The notes under the pieces are model-generated. The model was not told the DNA's origin and did not search any database. It was given only the letters and a program-made list of their open reading frames with translations. This document shows positions 22,911-31,310 of a DNA stretch of 32,176 bases, in pieces (within the stretch, counting starts at the first letter, position 1; every line of letters starts with the position of its first letter). Source of the stretch: Deltaproteobacteria bacterium. GTDB lineage: Bacteria; Desulfobacterota; Desulfobacteria; Desulfobacterales; C00003060. Location: contig JAFDKF010000029.1 of assembly GCA_019307135.1 (NCBI GenBank), forward strand, positions 1-32,176, written 5' to 3'. The position numbers were made by a program, and so were the translations under genes.

Positions 22911-25139
22911 ATGCCGATTGAACTCAATTTCTGGGTTGTACCACCCTTTGTCAGTTTTTTGACCTTGTTTGCCTTGGCGGGCCTGGCTCTGGTCAAGGGG
23001 AAGGGCCGGAAGGTGAATCTGCTTTTTGCAGGTATTTGTCTTCTGGGGGGACTTTTAAGCCTCGAGAAGGCTTTTGCCTCAATAGTTACCGATCCTGATC
23101 TGGCCTTACGGAGCAGCCGTATAGATCACATGTTCGTTGTCTTTTTTATCCCTGTCTACCTACACTTCACTCATACTTTCCTGGGAATAGCCAGGCGAAA
23201 ATGGTTAATTGGCCTTGCCTACGCATTCAGTGGGTGCCTGAGCCTCCTTTCTCAAGGGGACTATTACCTGGAAGGGGTGAAACAATATTTTTTCGGGTAT
23301 TATGCCAAGGGAGGGCCCTTGATATATGTGTTTGGGGCTGCCAGCATCACAAACACCCTCTATTGTCTTTATCTTCTTTTTCATAGCCTGAGGCAGGAGA
23401 AAGACCCGGATCTAAAAAACAAAACCAAATACATCATGTCGGGTCTGGGGGGCGCTGCCCTCATGGCCCATTTCAACTTTTTGCCCTTGGTCGGCATCGG
23501 CTTTTATCCATTGGGAAACTTAGCTTTCATCCCCCTCCTTCTTCTGGGCTTTGCTATATTGAAGCACGATTTGTTGGACATTGGCTTCGTGGTTCAAAAG
23601 GGCCTTATTTACTCCATGCTTACAGGCATGCTCACAGGGTTTTACGCCCTGATGATCATTTTGTTCAACCGGGTCTTCAAGGGAATGGGTCAGACAGGGT
23701 CCATCTTTTTTTCGATCTTCTTTTTTGTTGTGATCGTCTTTGTGTTTGACCCCTTGAAAAAGCGGGTGCAACTTGTCATTGATCGCCTACTCTTCAAAGG
23801 CAAGTACGACTATCAAAAGACCCTGGCGGCGTTGAGTGATGCCATGGCCTCCATGCTGAACCTGGAGGAGATCATGGACAAAACCCTCTGGACCCTTACT
23901 GAGGCCATGCATCTTGATTGGGGCTATGTGATGCTCATGGGTAAAGGAGGGGAGCAGTTTCAGGTCCATCGTCAAAAGGGTGCTCTCTTGGATGCAAAGG
24001 GACTATCGATCAGCAAGTCGAGTCTCCTTATTCAGGAAATGAGTCGCCGCAAGAGGGAAGTAACCCTATACAATCTTGAGGAATGGTCGGAGTCCCATGA
24101 TGATCCGTCTCTTCTGAAGGAAGATTTTGGCAGGCTGGGCGGGACTGTTGTCATACCCATGGTCCTCAAGGGGGAGATCAATGGGCTCCTTGTTCTAGGA
24201 AACAAGAAATCAGGGGACCTTTTCACGTCAGAGGATTTAGAACTCCTGCATACCCTGGCAAACCAGTGCGCTATCTCCATCGAGAATGCCAAGGCGTATC
24301 AGTTGATTGAAAACTTGAACAGAAACCTCGAGAAGATGGTGGAAGGGCGGACTCAAGAACTCAAAAGGGCCCTGGAGGAGAAGGAAAAGACGCAAGATTT
24401 ACTGGTCAGATCCGAGAGCCTGGCTGCTGTGGGTGCGCTCGTGGCAGGAGTTGCACACGAACTGAACAACCCCCTCGCCAGTGTCTACAGCCTGGTCCAG
24501 TCAGCCGTAGAGACCATGGAAGAGATGCCCGCTAACCAGGTTGTCGGATCAGAAGGGGACGCTGAAGAAACAGAGGAGTTGATTGACGATCTTAAATTTA
24601 GCTTAAAAGAATTGAATCGGACAAAAGATATTGTGTCAAGCCTTCTTGGAATTTCCCGTCAGACCGACGAATACTCCGAACCTGTGGCAGTAAATGACGT
24701 GTGCAAAGATGCGCTGAAAGTTCTTCACAACCAGTACAAGCGCACGGGGATTGAGATTATTGAGGCTTGCGAAGACGGCCTTCCGGAGATCAGGGGAAAT
24801 TTTGCCAACCTGGGGCAGGTCTGTCTGAATATTATAAGCAATGCCATCCACGCGGTGGACAGTGGTCAAGGGAAAATCGTGCTGAAGACCCGGTACGACG
24901 AGCACAGAGCGATGGTCATCTTTGAATGTGAGGACAATGGCCCTGGAATCTCCGAAGAAGTGATGAAGGATATCTTCAAGCCTTTCTTTACGACCAAGGA
25001 TGTGGGAAAAGGGACCGGCCTGGGCCTGTACATCTCCTATGAAATTGTTCGCCGGCACAACGGAAATATCTTTGCCCAGAATAATTCCCAAAGGGGCGCC
25101 ACTTTCAGGGTGGAACTTCCCGTCAGCCATACCGCGTAG
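22911..25139 (+). CDS. Membrane sensor histidine kinase (7TM-type N-terminus, GAF, HisKA, HATPase)
   Basis: The ATG at 22911 is chosen; a TTG 21 bases upstream is also in frame. Residues 1-270 hold about eight hydrophobic segments like the 7TM/PAS-like sensor part of histidine kinases. A GAF domain follows (about 310-470: [18 protein letters not shown] ... [16 protein letters not shown]), then coiled coil. Phospho-acceptor His516 is in [11 protein letters not shown]. The HisKA region carries an acidic insertion ([12 protein letters not shown]). The HATPase has [18 protein letters not shown] and [11 protein letters not shown]. No response regulator is adjacent, so it is an orphan kinase here; the 5' neighbour methyltransferase may be co-transcribed. 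Confidence 0.92.
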   Translation: MPIELNFWVVPPFVSFLTLFALAGLALVKGKGRKVNLLFAGICLLGGLLSLEKAFASIVTDPDLALRSSRIDHMFVVFFIPVYLHFTHTFLGIARRKWLIGLAYAFSGCLSLLSQGDYYLEGVKQYFFGYYAKGGPLIYVFGAASITNTLYCLYLLFHSLRQEKDPDLKNKTKYIMSGLGGAALMAHFNFLPLVGIGFYPLGNLAFIPLLLLGFAILKHDLLDIGFVVQKGLIYSMLTGMLTGFYALMIILFNRVFKGMGQTGSIFFSIFFFVVIVFVFDPLKKRVQLVIDRLLFKGKYDYQKTLAALSDAMASMLNLEEIMDKTLWTLTEAMHLDWGYVMLMGKGGEQFQVHRQKGALLDAKGLSISKSSLLIQEMSRRKREVTLYNLEEWSESHDDPSLLKEDFGRLGGTVVIPMVLKGEINGLLVLGNKKSGDLFTSEDLELLHTLANQCAISIENAKAYQLIENLNRNLEKMVEGRTQELKRALEEKEKTQDLLVRSESLAAVGALVAGVAHELNNPLASVYSLVQSAVETMEEMPANQVVGSEGDAEETEELIDDLKFSLKELNRTKDIVSSLLGISRQTDEYSEPVAVNDVCKDALKVLHNQYKRTGIEIIEACEDGLPEIRGNFANLGQVCLNIISNAIHAVDSGQGKIVLKTRYDEHRAMVIFECEDNGPGISEEVMKDIFKPFFTTKDVGKGTGLGLYISYEIVRRHNGNIFAQNNSQRGATFRVELPVSHTA

Positions 25140-25143
25140 GGCA

Positions 25144-25183
25144 TAGAGAATAGAGAATAGAGAATAGAGAATAGAGAATAGAG
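25144..25183. repeat. Tandem 7-bp repeat (TAGAGAA), about 5.7 copies
   Basis: Five perfect TAGAGAA units plus TAGAG, immediately after the histidine kinase stop and just outside the pdxA stop. Such an array can vary in copy number between strains. Confidence 0.95.
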
Positions 25184-25195
25184 CATGATGGAGTA

Positions 25196-26242
25196 TTACT
25201 GCAGTTTGCCCTCTGCCCTCCGCCCTCTGCCCTGTGCCCTGTGCATAGCATGCTGGGCAGCCATTTGTATCGCAGCCACAAGGCTACCCGGATTGGCTTT
25301 GCCTGCGCCTGCAATATCATAGGCCGTGCCATGATCGACAGATGTCCGCACTATGGGCAGACCCAAGGTGGTATTCACCCCATCGGGAAAATGGACCATC
25401 TTAAAGGGAATGAGGCCCTGGTCATGGTACATGGCAATCACTGCATCCCACCTGCCCTTTAGGGCCCAATAGAACAGGGTATCTGCTGGATAAGGGCCAG
25501 ATACATGAATTCCTGCCTCAGCGGCCCGGCGGAGGGCTGGGGAGATGACACGGGTCTCTTCATCTCCAAACAAGCCATTTTCCCCTGCGTGCGGGTTCAG
25601 GGCTGCCACTGCGAGTTTCGGCCTCGGAATACCAAAAGAGTTCCTGAGGGCCTCTTCAGTAATACGAATCGTTTTAAAGACCACTTCGGTCGTGAGTTTT
25701 TCGGGGACCCGGGCCAGGGGAAGGTGGATGGTTGCCAGGGCCACCCGGAGCCTGCTTCCGGCCAGCATCATGACATACTCTGATGTCTTGGTACGCTGCG
25801 CCAGGAGTTCGGTATGGCCATCAAAGTCGATCCCTGCCATATGCATGGCCAGCTTATTGATGGGACAGGTGGCCAGGCCATGAATGCGCCCTTTCATGGC
25901 CCAGTCGATACCCCGAGTTACGTAGGCCACCATGGCGCGGCCGGTCTCTTGGGTAGGGTGCCCGTATTGAAGCTGACCGTAATCCAGGTGAGAGAGCCCT
26001 ATCACATCGATACTACCGGATTGGTATAGGCCGGCTTCAGGGGCATCCACAGGGCGAATCCTGAGGCCCGTTCTTAGCCGCTGGTTTGTAGCCGTCATCA
26101 CCGCTACATCGCCCAGAACCAAGGGACGGCACGTCTCATAAACCGACTTTTCGACAAGCACTTTTAAGATGATTTCGGGCCCGATCCCGACAGGATCCCC
26201 CATTGTGATACCTATGATGGGAAATTTTGTTATCACTTTCAC
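25196..26242 (-). CDS. pdxA: 4-hydroxythreonine-4-phosphate dehydrogenase
   Basis: NAD-dependent oxidation of 4-phosphohydroxy-threonine in de novo pyridoxal phosphate synthesis (DXP-dependent route). 348 aa. Seen: GITMGDPVGIGPEI (11-24), PINKLAM, DFDGHTELLA, HPLARVP-like (HLPLARVP), ALNPHAGENGLFGDEE, GPYPADTLF and AMYHDQGLIPFKM. The start is GTG at 26242; a second GTG two codons later sits better after AAAGGTG, so the exact start is open. The last ~15 residues (AQGRGRRAEGKLQ) are encoded by a CCCTCTG-type word repeat and are unlikely to be native enzyme. PLP made here would serve hemL at 14276, though the two are unlinked. Confidence 0.96.
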   Translation of the reverse strand: MKVITKFPIIGITMGDPVGIGPEIILKVLVEKSVYETCRPLVLGDVAVMTATNQRLRTGLRIRPVDAPEAGLYQSGSIDVIGLSHLDYGQLQYGHPTQETGRAMVAYVTRGIDWAMKGRIHGLATCPINKLAMHMAGIDFDGHTELLAQRTKTSEYVMMLAGSRLRVALATIHLPLARVPEKLTTEVVFKTIRITEEALRNSFGIPRPKLAVAALNPHAGENGLFGDEETRVISPALRRAAEAGIHVSGPYPADTLFYWALKGRWDAVIAMYHDQGLIPFKMVHFPDGVNTTLGLPIVRTSVDHGTAYDIAGAGKANPGSLVAAIQMAAQHAMHRAQGRGRRAEGKLQ

Positions 26243-26288
26243 CTTTGTTCAGTTTGTTGAGTTTGTCGGGTTTTATGCACCACTTCTT

Positions 26289-26453
26289 ACCTGGGTTAAG
26301 CGGTTCAACGTTCACGGTTCCCGGTTGAAGAGCCCTAACTGGCTGTTAACAAAAGGATGACGCGTCAATAAAGAAAGTTCACCGTTCAAAGTTCATAGGT
26401 TCAAAGACCTTTGAACCTTGAACCCTGAACCTGGAACCGATCACTTTAGGTCT
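26289..26453 (+). repeat. Intergenic repeat, copy A (uninterrupted)
   Basis: A ~165-bp repeat starting ACCTGGGTTAAGCGGTTCAA and ending ATCACTTTAGGTCT. Copy B lies at 29987-30304 in the same orientation. The left part (GGTTCAACGTTCACGGTTCC) and right part (TGAACCCTGAACCTGGAACC) are loosely inverted. It lies directly upstream of pdxA and left of dnaA. Confidence 0.85.
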
Positions 26454-26518
26454 TAAACCATTTAGGCGTTTCGCCCGCAAAAGTCAAATCCGTGTGGTCC
26501 CCTGGGCTCTGAGTCCTG

Positions 26519-26770
26519 TTGAGTGCCCGGGATTTCTGTCATGAATTTTTTATCGTCGTAAAAACAAATTGTTATGCGCAAAATGGGATGACGGTCACAT
26601 TTTCAAGAAAATCGAAGCAAACGGGAGCAAATCCCAGCTTTTTCGAGAACAAGGGGGTGTTGAAAAGTGACCGTGAAATCGGCCAAGGCTTTAAAATACT
26701 AAAACAAAATACCGGTTTAAGGAAAGACCGAATTGCAGAGCTTTTGAGCGGACCTTCCCCCAGAATATAA
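26519..26770 (+). CDS. Doubtful ORF, 83 aa
   Basis: Open from a GTG at 26519. The C-terminal part (SDREIGQGFKILKQNTGL, then RKDRIAELL) reads like a helix-turn-helix or other helical fragment, but the N-terminal half does not look like a domain and there is no ribosome binding site. It may be the end of a decayed gene. Nothing else is supported from 26454 to 27046. A TTG-started 55-codon frame after AAGGAG at 26779 is also open but has an odd composition. Confidence 0.2.
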   Translation: MSARDFCHEFFIVVKTNCYAQNGMTVTFSRKSKQTGANPSFFENKGVLKSDREIGQGFKILKQNTGLRKDRIAELLSGPSPRI

Positions 26771-27046
26771 TCATATTAAGGAGTTATGAACTGTTGAAAA
26801 GTATTTCACGAACTAATCAAGACTCCAGACCTTTCGGTTTGACAACCCATCAGCGATGTTTTAAAAGCTCCACACCTTACAAAATAGAGAATTGTTTTTC
26901 TCTGATATCTGATCAGAATCCAGTATTTTTGCACTTTTTTTCACAATCCATGCACCGTTAAGGGACCCCTACAGATTGGCAGTGTCTGATAGAGTTTGTG
27001 GGGTTTATTGAATTCTTTGAGTTAACTCTGGCCCAGACTGGAATCA

Positions 27047-27168
27047 AGCGGTCGGCATAAAGCCCTGGCCCAGACCGGGATGTTGAAAGACTGCGGGGCC
27101 TCTTTTCCTGTCGCGCCAGGGCGGGCCGACCCTACGTTATGTAGGGGCGGGTTTACCCCGCCCGCGGC
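27047..27168. repeat. GC-rich hairpin repeat, interrupted by a module
   Basis: GCGGTCGGCATAAAGCC (27049-27065) and GACCCTACGTTATGTAGG (from 27128) followed by GGGCGGGTTTACCCCGCCC are an inverted copy of 21071-21137. Here the two halves are separated by the 64-bp module at 27063-27126; in the 21-kb copy they are contiguous. CCCTAC-GTTAT-GTAGGG and GGCGGG-TTTAC-CCCGCC are hairpins. Confidence 0.8.
27063..27126 (+). repeat. Variable-core module I (17 + 29 + 18 bp)
   Basis: Left arm CCCTGGCCCAGACCGGG (27063-27079), unique 29-bp core (27080-27108), right arm TGTCGCGCCAGGGCGGGC (27109-27126). CCCTGGC and GCCAGGG are inverted. A lone left-arm-like CTGGCCCAGACTGG also occurs at 27028-27041. See modules II and III at 30031 and 30167. 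Confidence 0.85.
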
Positions 27169-27171
27169 AGG

Positions 27172-27211
27172 ACTTCGTGTCAAGGCGTAAGCCGCAAATC
27201 CGACACGAAGT
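27172..27211. repeat. Hairpin holding a dispersed-repeat core in its loop
   Basis: ACTTCGTGTC (27172-27181) and GACACGAAGT (27202-27211) pair perfectly; the loop is the core AAGGCGTAAGCCGCAAA. A second core copy (one change) follows at 27220-27238. Located 45-110 bp before the dnaA start. Confidence 0.8.
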
Positions 27212-27282
27212 GCATCTTTTCAAGGCGTCAGCCGCAACCCTGCGCCAAATCTAAAATCCAAAATACAATGTAAGGTGGAAAC

Positions 27283-28623
27283 ATGCAATCTGCCTGGGAT
27301 CAGGTTAAAACCCAAATCCACAAAAAGATGTCACACCACGCTTTCATGGTCTGGATTGAACCTCTGCGGTGTAAAGACCGTCGGGACGATGAGGTCGTGT
27401 TGGGGTGTCCCAGCACCTTTGCCAGGAAGTGGGTCACTAATCATTATATCGACTTGATCAAGGCCGAGGTTGATAGGGCCTTTCAGAGACCGTGCCGGAT
27501 CACCCTGGAGGCATCTAATGGGAAGGAGGAGAACGGTGACCGCCATCCGGGCGCAGAGCAGCTTCTTCTTCCCAATGTCACACACCGGCAACATGCGCCG
27601 TCTCTTTTTCGCAAGAACTTTACCTTCGATCAATTTGTTGTGGGGATGTGCAACGATTTTGCGTATAAAGCAGCTCTGGCGTTGGCAGGCGGAGAAAATG
27701 GCTACCACAATACCCTCTTTCTTTTGTCAAAGACAGGTCTTGGCAAGAGTCATCTTTCCCAGGCCATAGGGAATCACATCTTGCATCAGAATTCTACTAT
27801 GCGCGTTTGCTACATGACGGCAGAGGATTTTACTAATGCCATGGTTTACGCACTCCGGCATGACAGTATTGAACAGTTCAAAGAGAAGTATCGGAGGCAA
27901 TGCGACATGCTGCTTCTCGAAGACGTGCAGTTCTTAAGTGGCAAGGAGAAAACCCAGCACGAGTTGGGTTACACCCTTGATGCTCTCCTTGCGGCAGGAA
28001 AAAAGCTTATTTTTACAAGTAGTCATCTGCCTAATGACATTCCCAAGATGGATGGAAAGCTCGCGTCGCGCATGTCTTCCGGTATCATATCCGGTATAGA
28101 ATCACCGGATTACGAGACTCGTGTGCGCATTATCGACAAAAAGGCATCCTTGAAATCCCTTGAGATTCCGCAAGACGTAGTCCATTACCTTGCCAGCGAG
28201 CTCACCGAGAATGTAAGACAACTGGAAAGCGGTCTCATCGGAGTTGCAGCCAAGGCTTCGCTACTTGAGGTGCCCGCAGACCTTCAACTGGCTGAAAGCG
28301 TTGTCAGGAATATTGCGCGACGATCTCAGGAAATCACTGTAGAGAGCATTCAAAAACTCGTTTGCAAATATTGCAAGATCAGCATGGAGGAACTCCTGTC
28401 CCGCTCCCGCAAGCGGAGGATTGCCCAACCCAGACAGATTGCCATGTACTTGGCCCGCCGCTACACAAGCCAGTCTTTCCAGGCAATTGGCCGGAGCTTC
28501 AATCGCTACCATGCCACCACCCTTCATGCCATCGGGACAGTTGAAAGGCACATTCGAGAACAGGGGCCTGTACAGAAACAGGTGGAGTTCCTTTGCAGGA
28601 GGCTGGAATCAGGCAATCTTTGA
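27283..28623 (+). CDS. dnaA: DnaA-like replication initiator, divergent
   Basis: 446 aa with all DnaA parts: domain I (AWDQVKTQI ... FMVWIEPL, 1-65), a short linker, AAA+ domain III (about 110-325) and C-terminal domain IV (about 350-446). It departs from consensus at key sites: Walker A is SKTGLGKS (149-156) rather than GGVGLGKT, Walker B reads LLLEDVQF (Glu213, Asp214), and the DNA-binding signature is FNRYHATTLHA (406-416), lacking one Gly and with Tyr for the box-contacting Asp of RDHTTV. Sensor II Arg312 is kept. It is followed by a GlcD-like gene, not dnaN, and I see no DnaA-box cluster upstream. It may be a second DnaA paralogue. Confidence 0.88.
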   Translation: MQSAWDQVKTQIHKKMSHHAFMVWIEPLRCKDRRDDEVVLGCPSTFARKWVTNHYIDLIKAEVDRAFQRPCRITLEASNGKEENGDRHPGAEQLLLPNVTHRQHAPSLFRKNFTFDQFVVGMCNDFAYKAALALAGGENGYHNTLFLLSKTGLGKSHLSQAIGNHILHQNSTMRVCYMTAEDFTNAMVYALRHDSIEQFKEKYRRQCDMLLLEDVQFLSGKEKTQHELGYTLDALLAAGKKLIFTSSHLPNDIPKMDGKLASRMSSGIISGIESPDYETRVRIIDKKASLKSLEIPQDVVHYLASELTENVRQLESGLIGVAAKASLLEVPADLQLAESVVRNIARRSQEITVESIQKLVCKYCKISMEELLSRSRKRRIAQPRQIAMYLARRYTSQSFQAIGRSFNRYHATTLHAIGTVERHIREQGPVQKQVEFLCRRLESGNL

Positions 28624-29987
28624 CGTCAATCATACCCAAGATCGAGGCGATCGTTGGCCGAGAGCACGTCACGACCGCGGTAGAAGACCTGCTATGTTAT
28701 GCCTACGATGCCACGAACCGTCACTGCCGCCCAGACGCTGTGGCCTTTCCGGCAAATACAGATGAAGTCTCAGATATCCTGAGACTGGCTAATGAGCATC
28801 GCTTTTTTGTGGTTCCCCGGGGTGCCGGTACAGGGATGACCGGTGGGGCACTTGCAGTCCAGGGCGGGCTGGTCATGGTCATGACCCGTTTCAGTCGCAT
28901 CCTGACCATTGATACCGACAATCTTGTAGCAGAGGTAGAGCCTGGCGTCATTACAGGCCATTTTCAGGAAGTAGTGGAGGGAAAAGGGCTTTTCTATCCA
29001 CCTGATCCATCAAGTGCCTCATACTGTACGTTGGGGGGGAATGTCGCTGAGTGTGCGGGCGGCCCCCGTGCCGTCAAGTATGGTGTGACGCGCGATTATG
29101 TCCTGGGCCTTGAGGTAGTGCTTCCCAGCGGAGAGATCATTAGGACCGGCGTGCGTACAGCCAAGGGTGTGGTGGGTTATGATTTGACCCGGCTCATGGT
29201 TGGTTCAGAAGGTACTCTGGGGGTTATTACGAAAATCGTGCTGCGGTTGTTTCCTTTCCCTGAGGTGGTTCGCACACTGAGTGTCGTCTTTTCCCGGATC
29301 CAGGACGCTGTAAGGACGGTTTGTGAGATCATTCGCTCAGGGGTTGTACCCAGGACAGTCGAGTACATGGATCAAGCTGCCATAAGATGCGTTGAGGACT
29401 ATCTCAACTTGGGGCTCCCTGTGGACGCTGGTGCCATGCTCCTGATAGAGGTGGACGGAAGCCTGTCTGCTGTTGAGACTGCCATCAGTGATCTGACCGA
29501 CATCTGCAAAAACTGTGGCGCTTATCAGGTACATGTGGCCAGTTCGGCACAAGAGGCAAAAGACCTTTGGAGGGCGCGTCAGGCCATATCGCCTGCCCTT
29601 TTTAGGCTCGGCCCTGACAAGATCAACGAAGACATCGTTGTGCCGCGCAACCGAATCCCGGACATGGTCGAATGGATAGACGACCTGAGAAAAAGGACTG
29701 GCCTGACCATCGTGACCTTTGGTCATGCGGGTGACGGCAATATCCACTTCAACATCATGCTGGACCGGCGTGATAGGGAGATCCTTGAAAAGGCGGAATC
29801 TGCAGTCGAAGAACTTTTCAGGCAAACTATTGCATTAGGGGGAACCATCTCTGGCGAACACGGGGTGGGGATCACCAAGGCACCTTATATAGGCATGGAG
29901 ATCGGCAGCGCTGAGCTTGCCCTGATGAAGCGTATCAAAGCCGTGTTCGACCCGAACGGCATCCTCAACCCGGGAAAGATATTCTAA
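28593..29987 (+). CDS. glcD: FAD-linked oxidase, GlcD-like (glycolate/D-lactate oxidase subunit)
   Basis: FAD-binding oxidoreductase of the vanillyl-alcohol-oxidase fold that oxidises 2-hydroxy acids such as glycolate or D-lactate. 464 aa. FAD site PRGAGTGMTGGALA (about 75-88), PDPSSASYCTLGGNVAECAG, GVVGYDLTRLMVGSEGTLG, and in the C-terminal part FGHAGDGNIHFNIM and ISGEHGVGITK. The TTG at 28593 follows GGTGGAG by five bases and overlaps the end of dnaA by 31 bp; a second TTG at 28620 overlapping the dnaA stop is an alternative. No GlcE/GlcF partner follows, so the electron acceptor is unclear. Confidence 0.92.
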   Translation: MQEAGIRQSLTSIIPKIEAIVGREHVTTAVEDLLCYAYDATNRHCRPDAVAFPANTDEVSDILRLANEHRFFVVPRGAGTGMTGGALAVQGGLVMVMTRFSRILTIDTDNLVAEVEPGVITGHFQEVVEGKGLFYPPDPSSASYCTLGGNVAECAGGPRAVKYGVTRDYVLGLEVVLPSGEIIRTGVRTAKGVVGYDLTRLMVGSEGTLGVITKIVLRLFPFPEVVRTLSVVFSRIQDAVRTVCEIIRSGVVPRTVEYMDQAAIRCVEDYLNLGLPVDAGAMLLIEVDGSLSAVETAISDLTDICKNCGAYQVHVASSAQEAKDLWRARQAISPALFRLGPDKINEDIVVPRNRIPDMVEWIDDLRKRTGLTIVTFGHAGDGNIHFNIMLDRRDREILEKAESAVEELFRQTIALGGTISGEHGVGITKAPYIGMEIGSAELALMKRIKAVFDPNGILNPGKIF

Positions 29988-30030
29988 CCTGGGTTGAGCG
30001 GTTCAACGTTCACGGTTCCCGGTTGAAGAT

Positions 30031-30095
30031 CCCCTGGCCCAGACCGGGACTACATGGGCACCAAAATTATCTTGGGATGTCGCGCCAGGGCAGGC
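30031..30095 (+). repeat. Variable-core module II (18 + 29 + 18 bp)
   Basis: Left arm CCCCTGGCCCAGACCGGG (30031-30048), 29-bp core unlike that of module I, right arm TGTCGCGCCAGGGCAGGC (30078-30095). It interrupts copy B where copy A reads GAAGAGCCCTAACTGG. Confidence 0.85.
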
Positions 30096-30166
30096 CTAAC
30101 TGGCTGTTAACAAAAGGATGACGCGCCAATAAAGAAAGTTCACCGTTCAAAGTTCATAGGTTCAAA

Positions 30167-30231
30167 GCCTGCCCTGGTGCGACACGCTCGCGAGAGACTA
30201 TCACGCTCACCAACCAGGTCTGGGCCAGGGG
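30167..30231 (-). repeat. Variable-core module III (18 + 29 + 18 bp, inverted)
   Basis: On the plus strand GCCTGCCCTGGTGCGACA (30167-30184), a 29-bp core (30185-30213), then CCAGGTCTGGGCCAGGGG (30214-30231): the reverse complement of the module pattern with one or two arm differences. It lies 71 bp right of module II, facing it. Confidence 0.85.
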
Positions 30232-30306
30232 TTGTCAACCCTGAACCCTGAACCGTCAACCGTGAACCGTGAACCCTGAACCTGGAACCAATCACTTTAG
30301 GTCTAA

Positions 30307-30852
30307 TTAGCCTCTGCCCATACCCCCACCTCTGCCCATACCTCTGCCTTTGCCCATGCCTCTACCTCTGCCTTTTCCTCTGCAATCGCCTCTGCTTTGC
30401 CATTCCCCCTGCTTTAGGCCTCTTGACTCTACTTTAGCCTGTGGCTCTGCCTTAGAAGCCTGACTGACAACTATACGGCGAAGTGTTTTATACAAGGAGG
30501 AGCATACGTCCAAAATAATTCGCGTGCCTGCTTCAACGGCAACTTCTGTTTTATCCCTCGCCTGAGGCTCTGCTTGAGCCTTATAGTACTCTGCCTCAGC
30601 CTTTGCTTGTGCTTGTGGGTCTGCTTTTTGGTCTGGCTTCACCTCTTGTTTCCCGGACAGAAAGGATTTCACCGTTTCATACGCTACGTTAACTTCCTTC
30701 AATTTCTCCTCAGCCTTTTGTTTTAGCCGAGGATTGTTAAAGAAGCGATCTGGATGCCAAACATTCACTATGTCTTTATAAGCCTGTTTCGCCTCATCTA
30801 ACTGGGCACCACGGTCAAGCTCAAGTATTTCAAAACATCGCTGAATATCCAT
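30307..30852 (-). CDS. J-domain (DnaJ-like) protein with low-complexity C-terminus
   Basis: The N-terminal 65 residues are a J domain: four-helix pattern with the HPD motif at 33-35 (VWHPDRFF) and KLKEVNVAYETVKSFL, which would stimulate the ATPase of an Hsp70/DnaK partner. No zinc-finger or substrate domains of true DnaJ. Residues 75-110 and 130-181 are Ala/Gln/Glu-rich then Gly/Arg/Met-rich (GRGRGMGKGRGMGRGG), encoded by CTCTGCC-type word repeats. GGAAGG lies six bases before the ATG. The J domain is well supported; the tail may be a repeat-driven extension. Confidence 0.8.
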   Translation of the reverse strand: MDIQRCFEILELDRGAQLDEAKQAYKDIVNVWHPDRFFNNPRLKQKAEEKLKEVNVAYETVKSFLSGKQEVKPDQKADPQAQAKAEAEYYKAQAEPQARDKTEVAVEAGTRIILDVCSSLYKTLRRIVVSQASKAEPQAKVESRGLKQGEWQSRGDCRGKGRGRGMGKGRGMGRGGGMGRG

Positions 30853-31036
30853 TTTGACCTTCCAATGTACTATTTTAGTAGTTTCCTCCTTAACCGCCTA
30901 CACATAAACTTCGTTTGATTTTGAATCATCCAGGAGAGCACAGAATTTCCGCACGCGTCTATCCTTTTATCACGACAGGAATGCTAAATCAATGGGCTGA
31001 CCTAAAACTTGGGGAAAGCAATTGGGTCAAATAGAT

Positions 31037-31165
31037 CATCATAAGCTTGGCTTCAGGCAAAATACTGTTCAAGCGGTCAACAAAATCCTCAAGGTCCGCC
31101 TTGTTCAAAAATATCTTGCGACGCTCTGTCCCGCGGATAATAACGTGATGTATAGTCCTTAAGAT
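31037..31165 (-). pseudogene. REP-associated tyrosine transposase (Y1/IS200-like) remnant
   Basis: About 43 codons match the N-terminal part of Y1 transposases of the RAYT type: TIHHVIIRGTERRKIFLNKA, then DLEDFVDRLNSILPEAKL. The catalytic HUH His pair and Tyr, which lie further on, are missing, and the frame then runs into unrelated DNA. The upstream part of the same frame crosses a GATACTGGAT repeat and is not transposase. Clearly truncated at both ends. Confidence 0.7.
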
Positions 31166-31223
31166 AAAGTTTTTGGATGACAGAAGCGCGTGTCTTCCAT
31201 GGAAGGGGTCGGAATCAGCGCGC

Positions 31224-31310
31224 TGATGCTGGATACTGGTCACTTGATACTGGATAAACGCAACAATTTCAAGCGCATGATCCGGCATCCAGTATCGAGC
31301 ATCCAGTATC
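31224..31310. repeat. Word palindrome (GATACTGGAT / ATCCAGTATC)
   Basis: GATGCTGGATACTGG and TTGATACTGGAT on the left are the complements of ATCCAGTATCGAGCATCCAG (31287-31306) on the right, around a short unrelated loop. Confidence 0.8.

Larger units (their letters stand above)
29987..30304 (+). repeat. Intergenic repeat, copy B (with two inserted modules)
   Basis: Same orientation and ends as copy A at 26289-26453, but enlarged by two 65-bp modules (30031-30095 and, inverted, 30167-30231) and by extra TGAACC-type words. It starts in the glcD stop codon and ends two bases from the J-domain gene stop. Confidence 0.85.

Noticed and set aside
26452..27282. Replication origin upstream of dnaA
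   Set aside because: No cluster of TTATNCACA boxes and no clear AT-rich unwinding tract was seen; only weak single matches such as TTTTTCACA near 26937.
27063..30231. CRISPR array
   Set aside because: The modules are single, dispersed and in both orientations, with two different arms rather than one repeat; there are no cas genes in the window.
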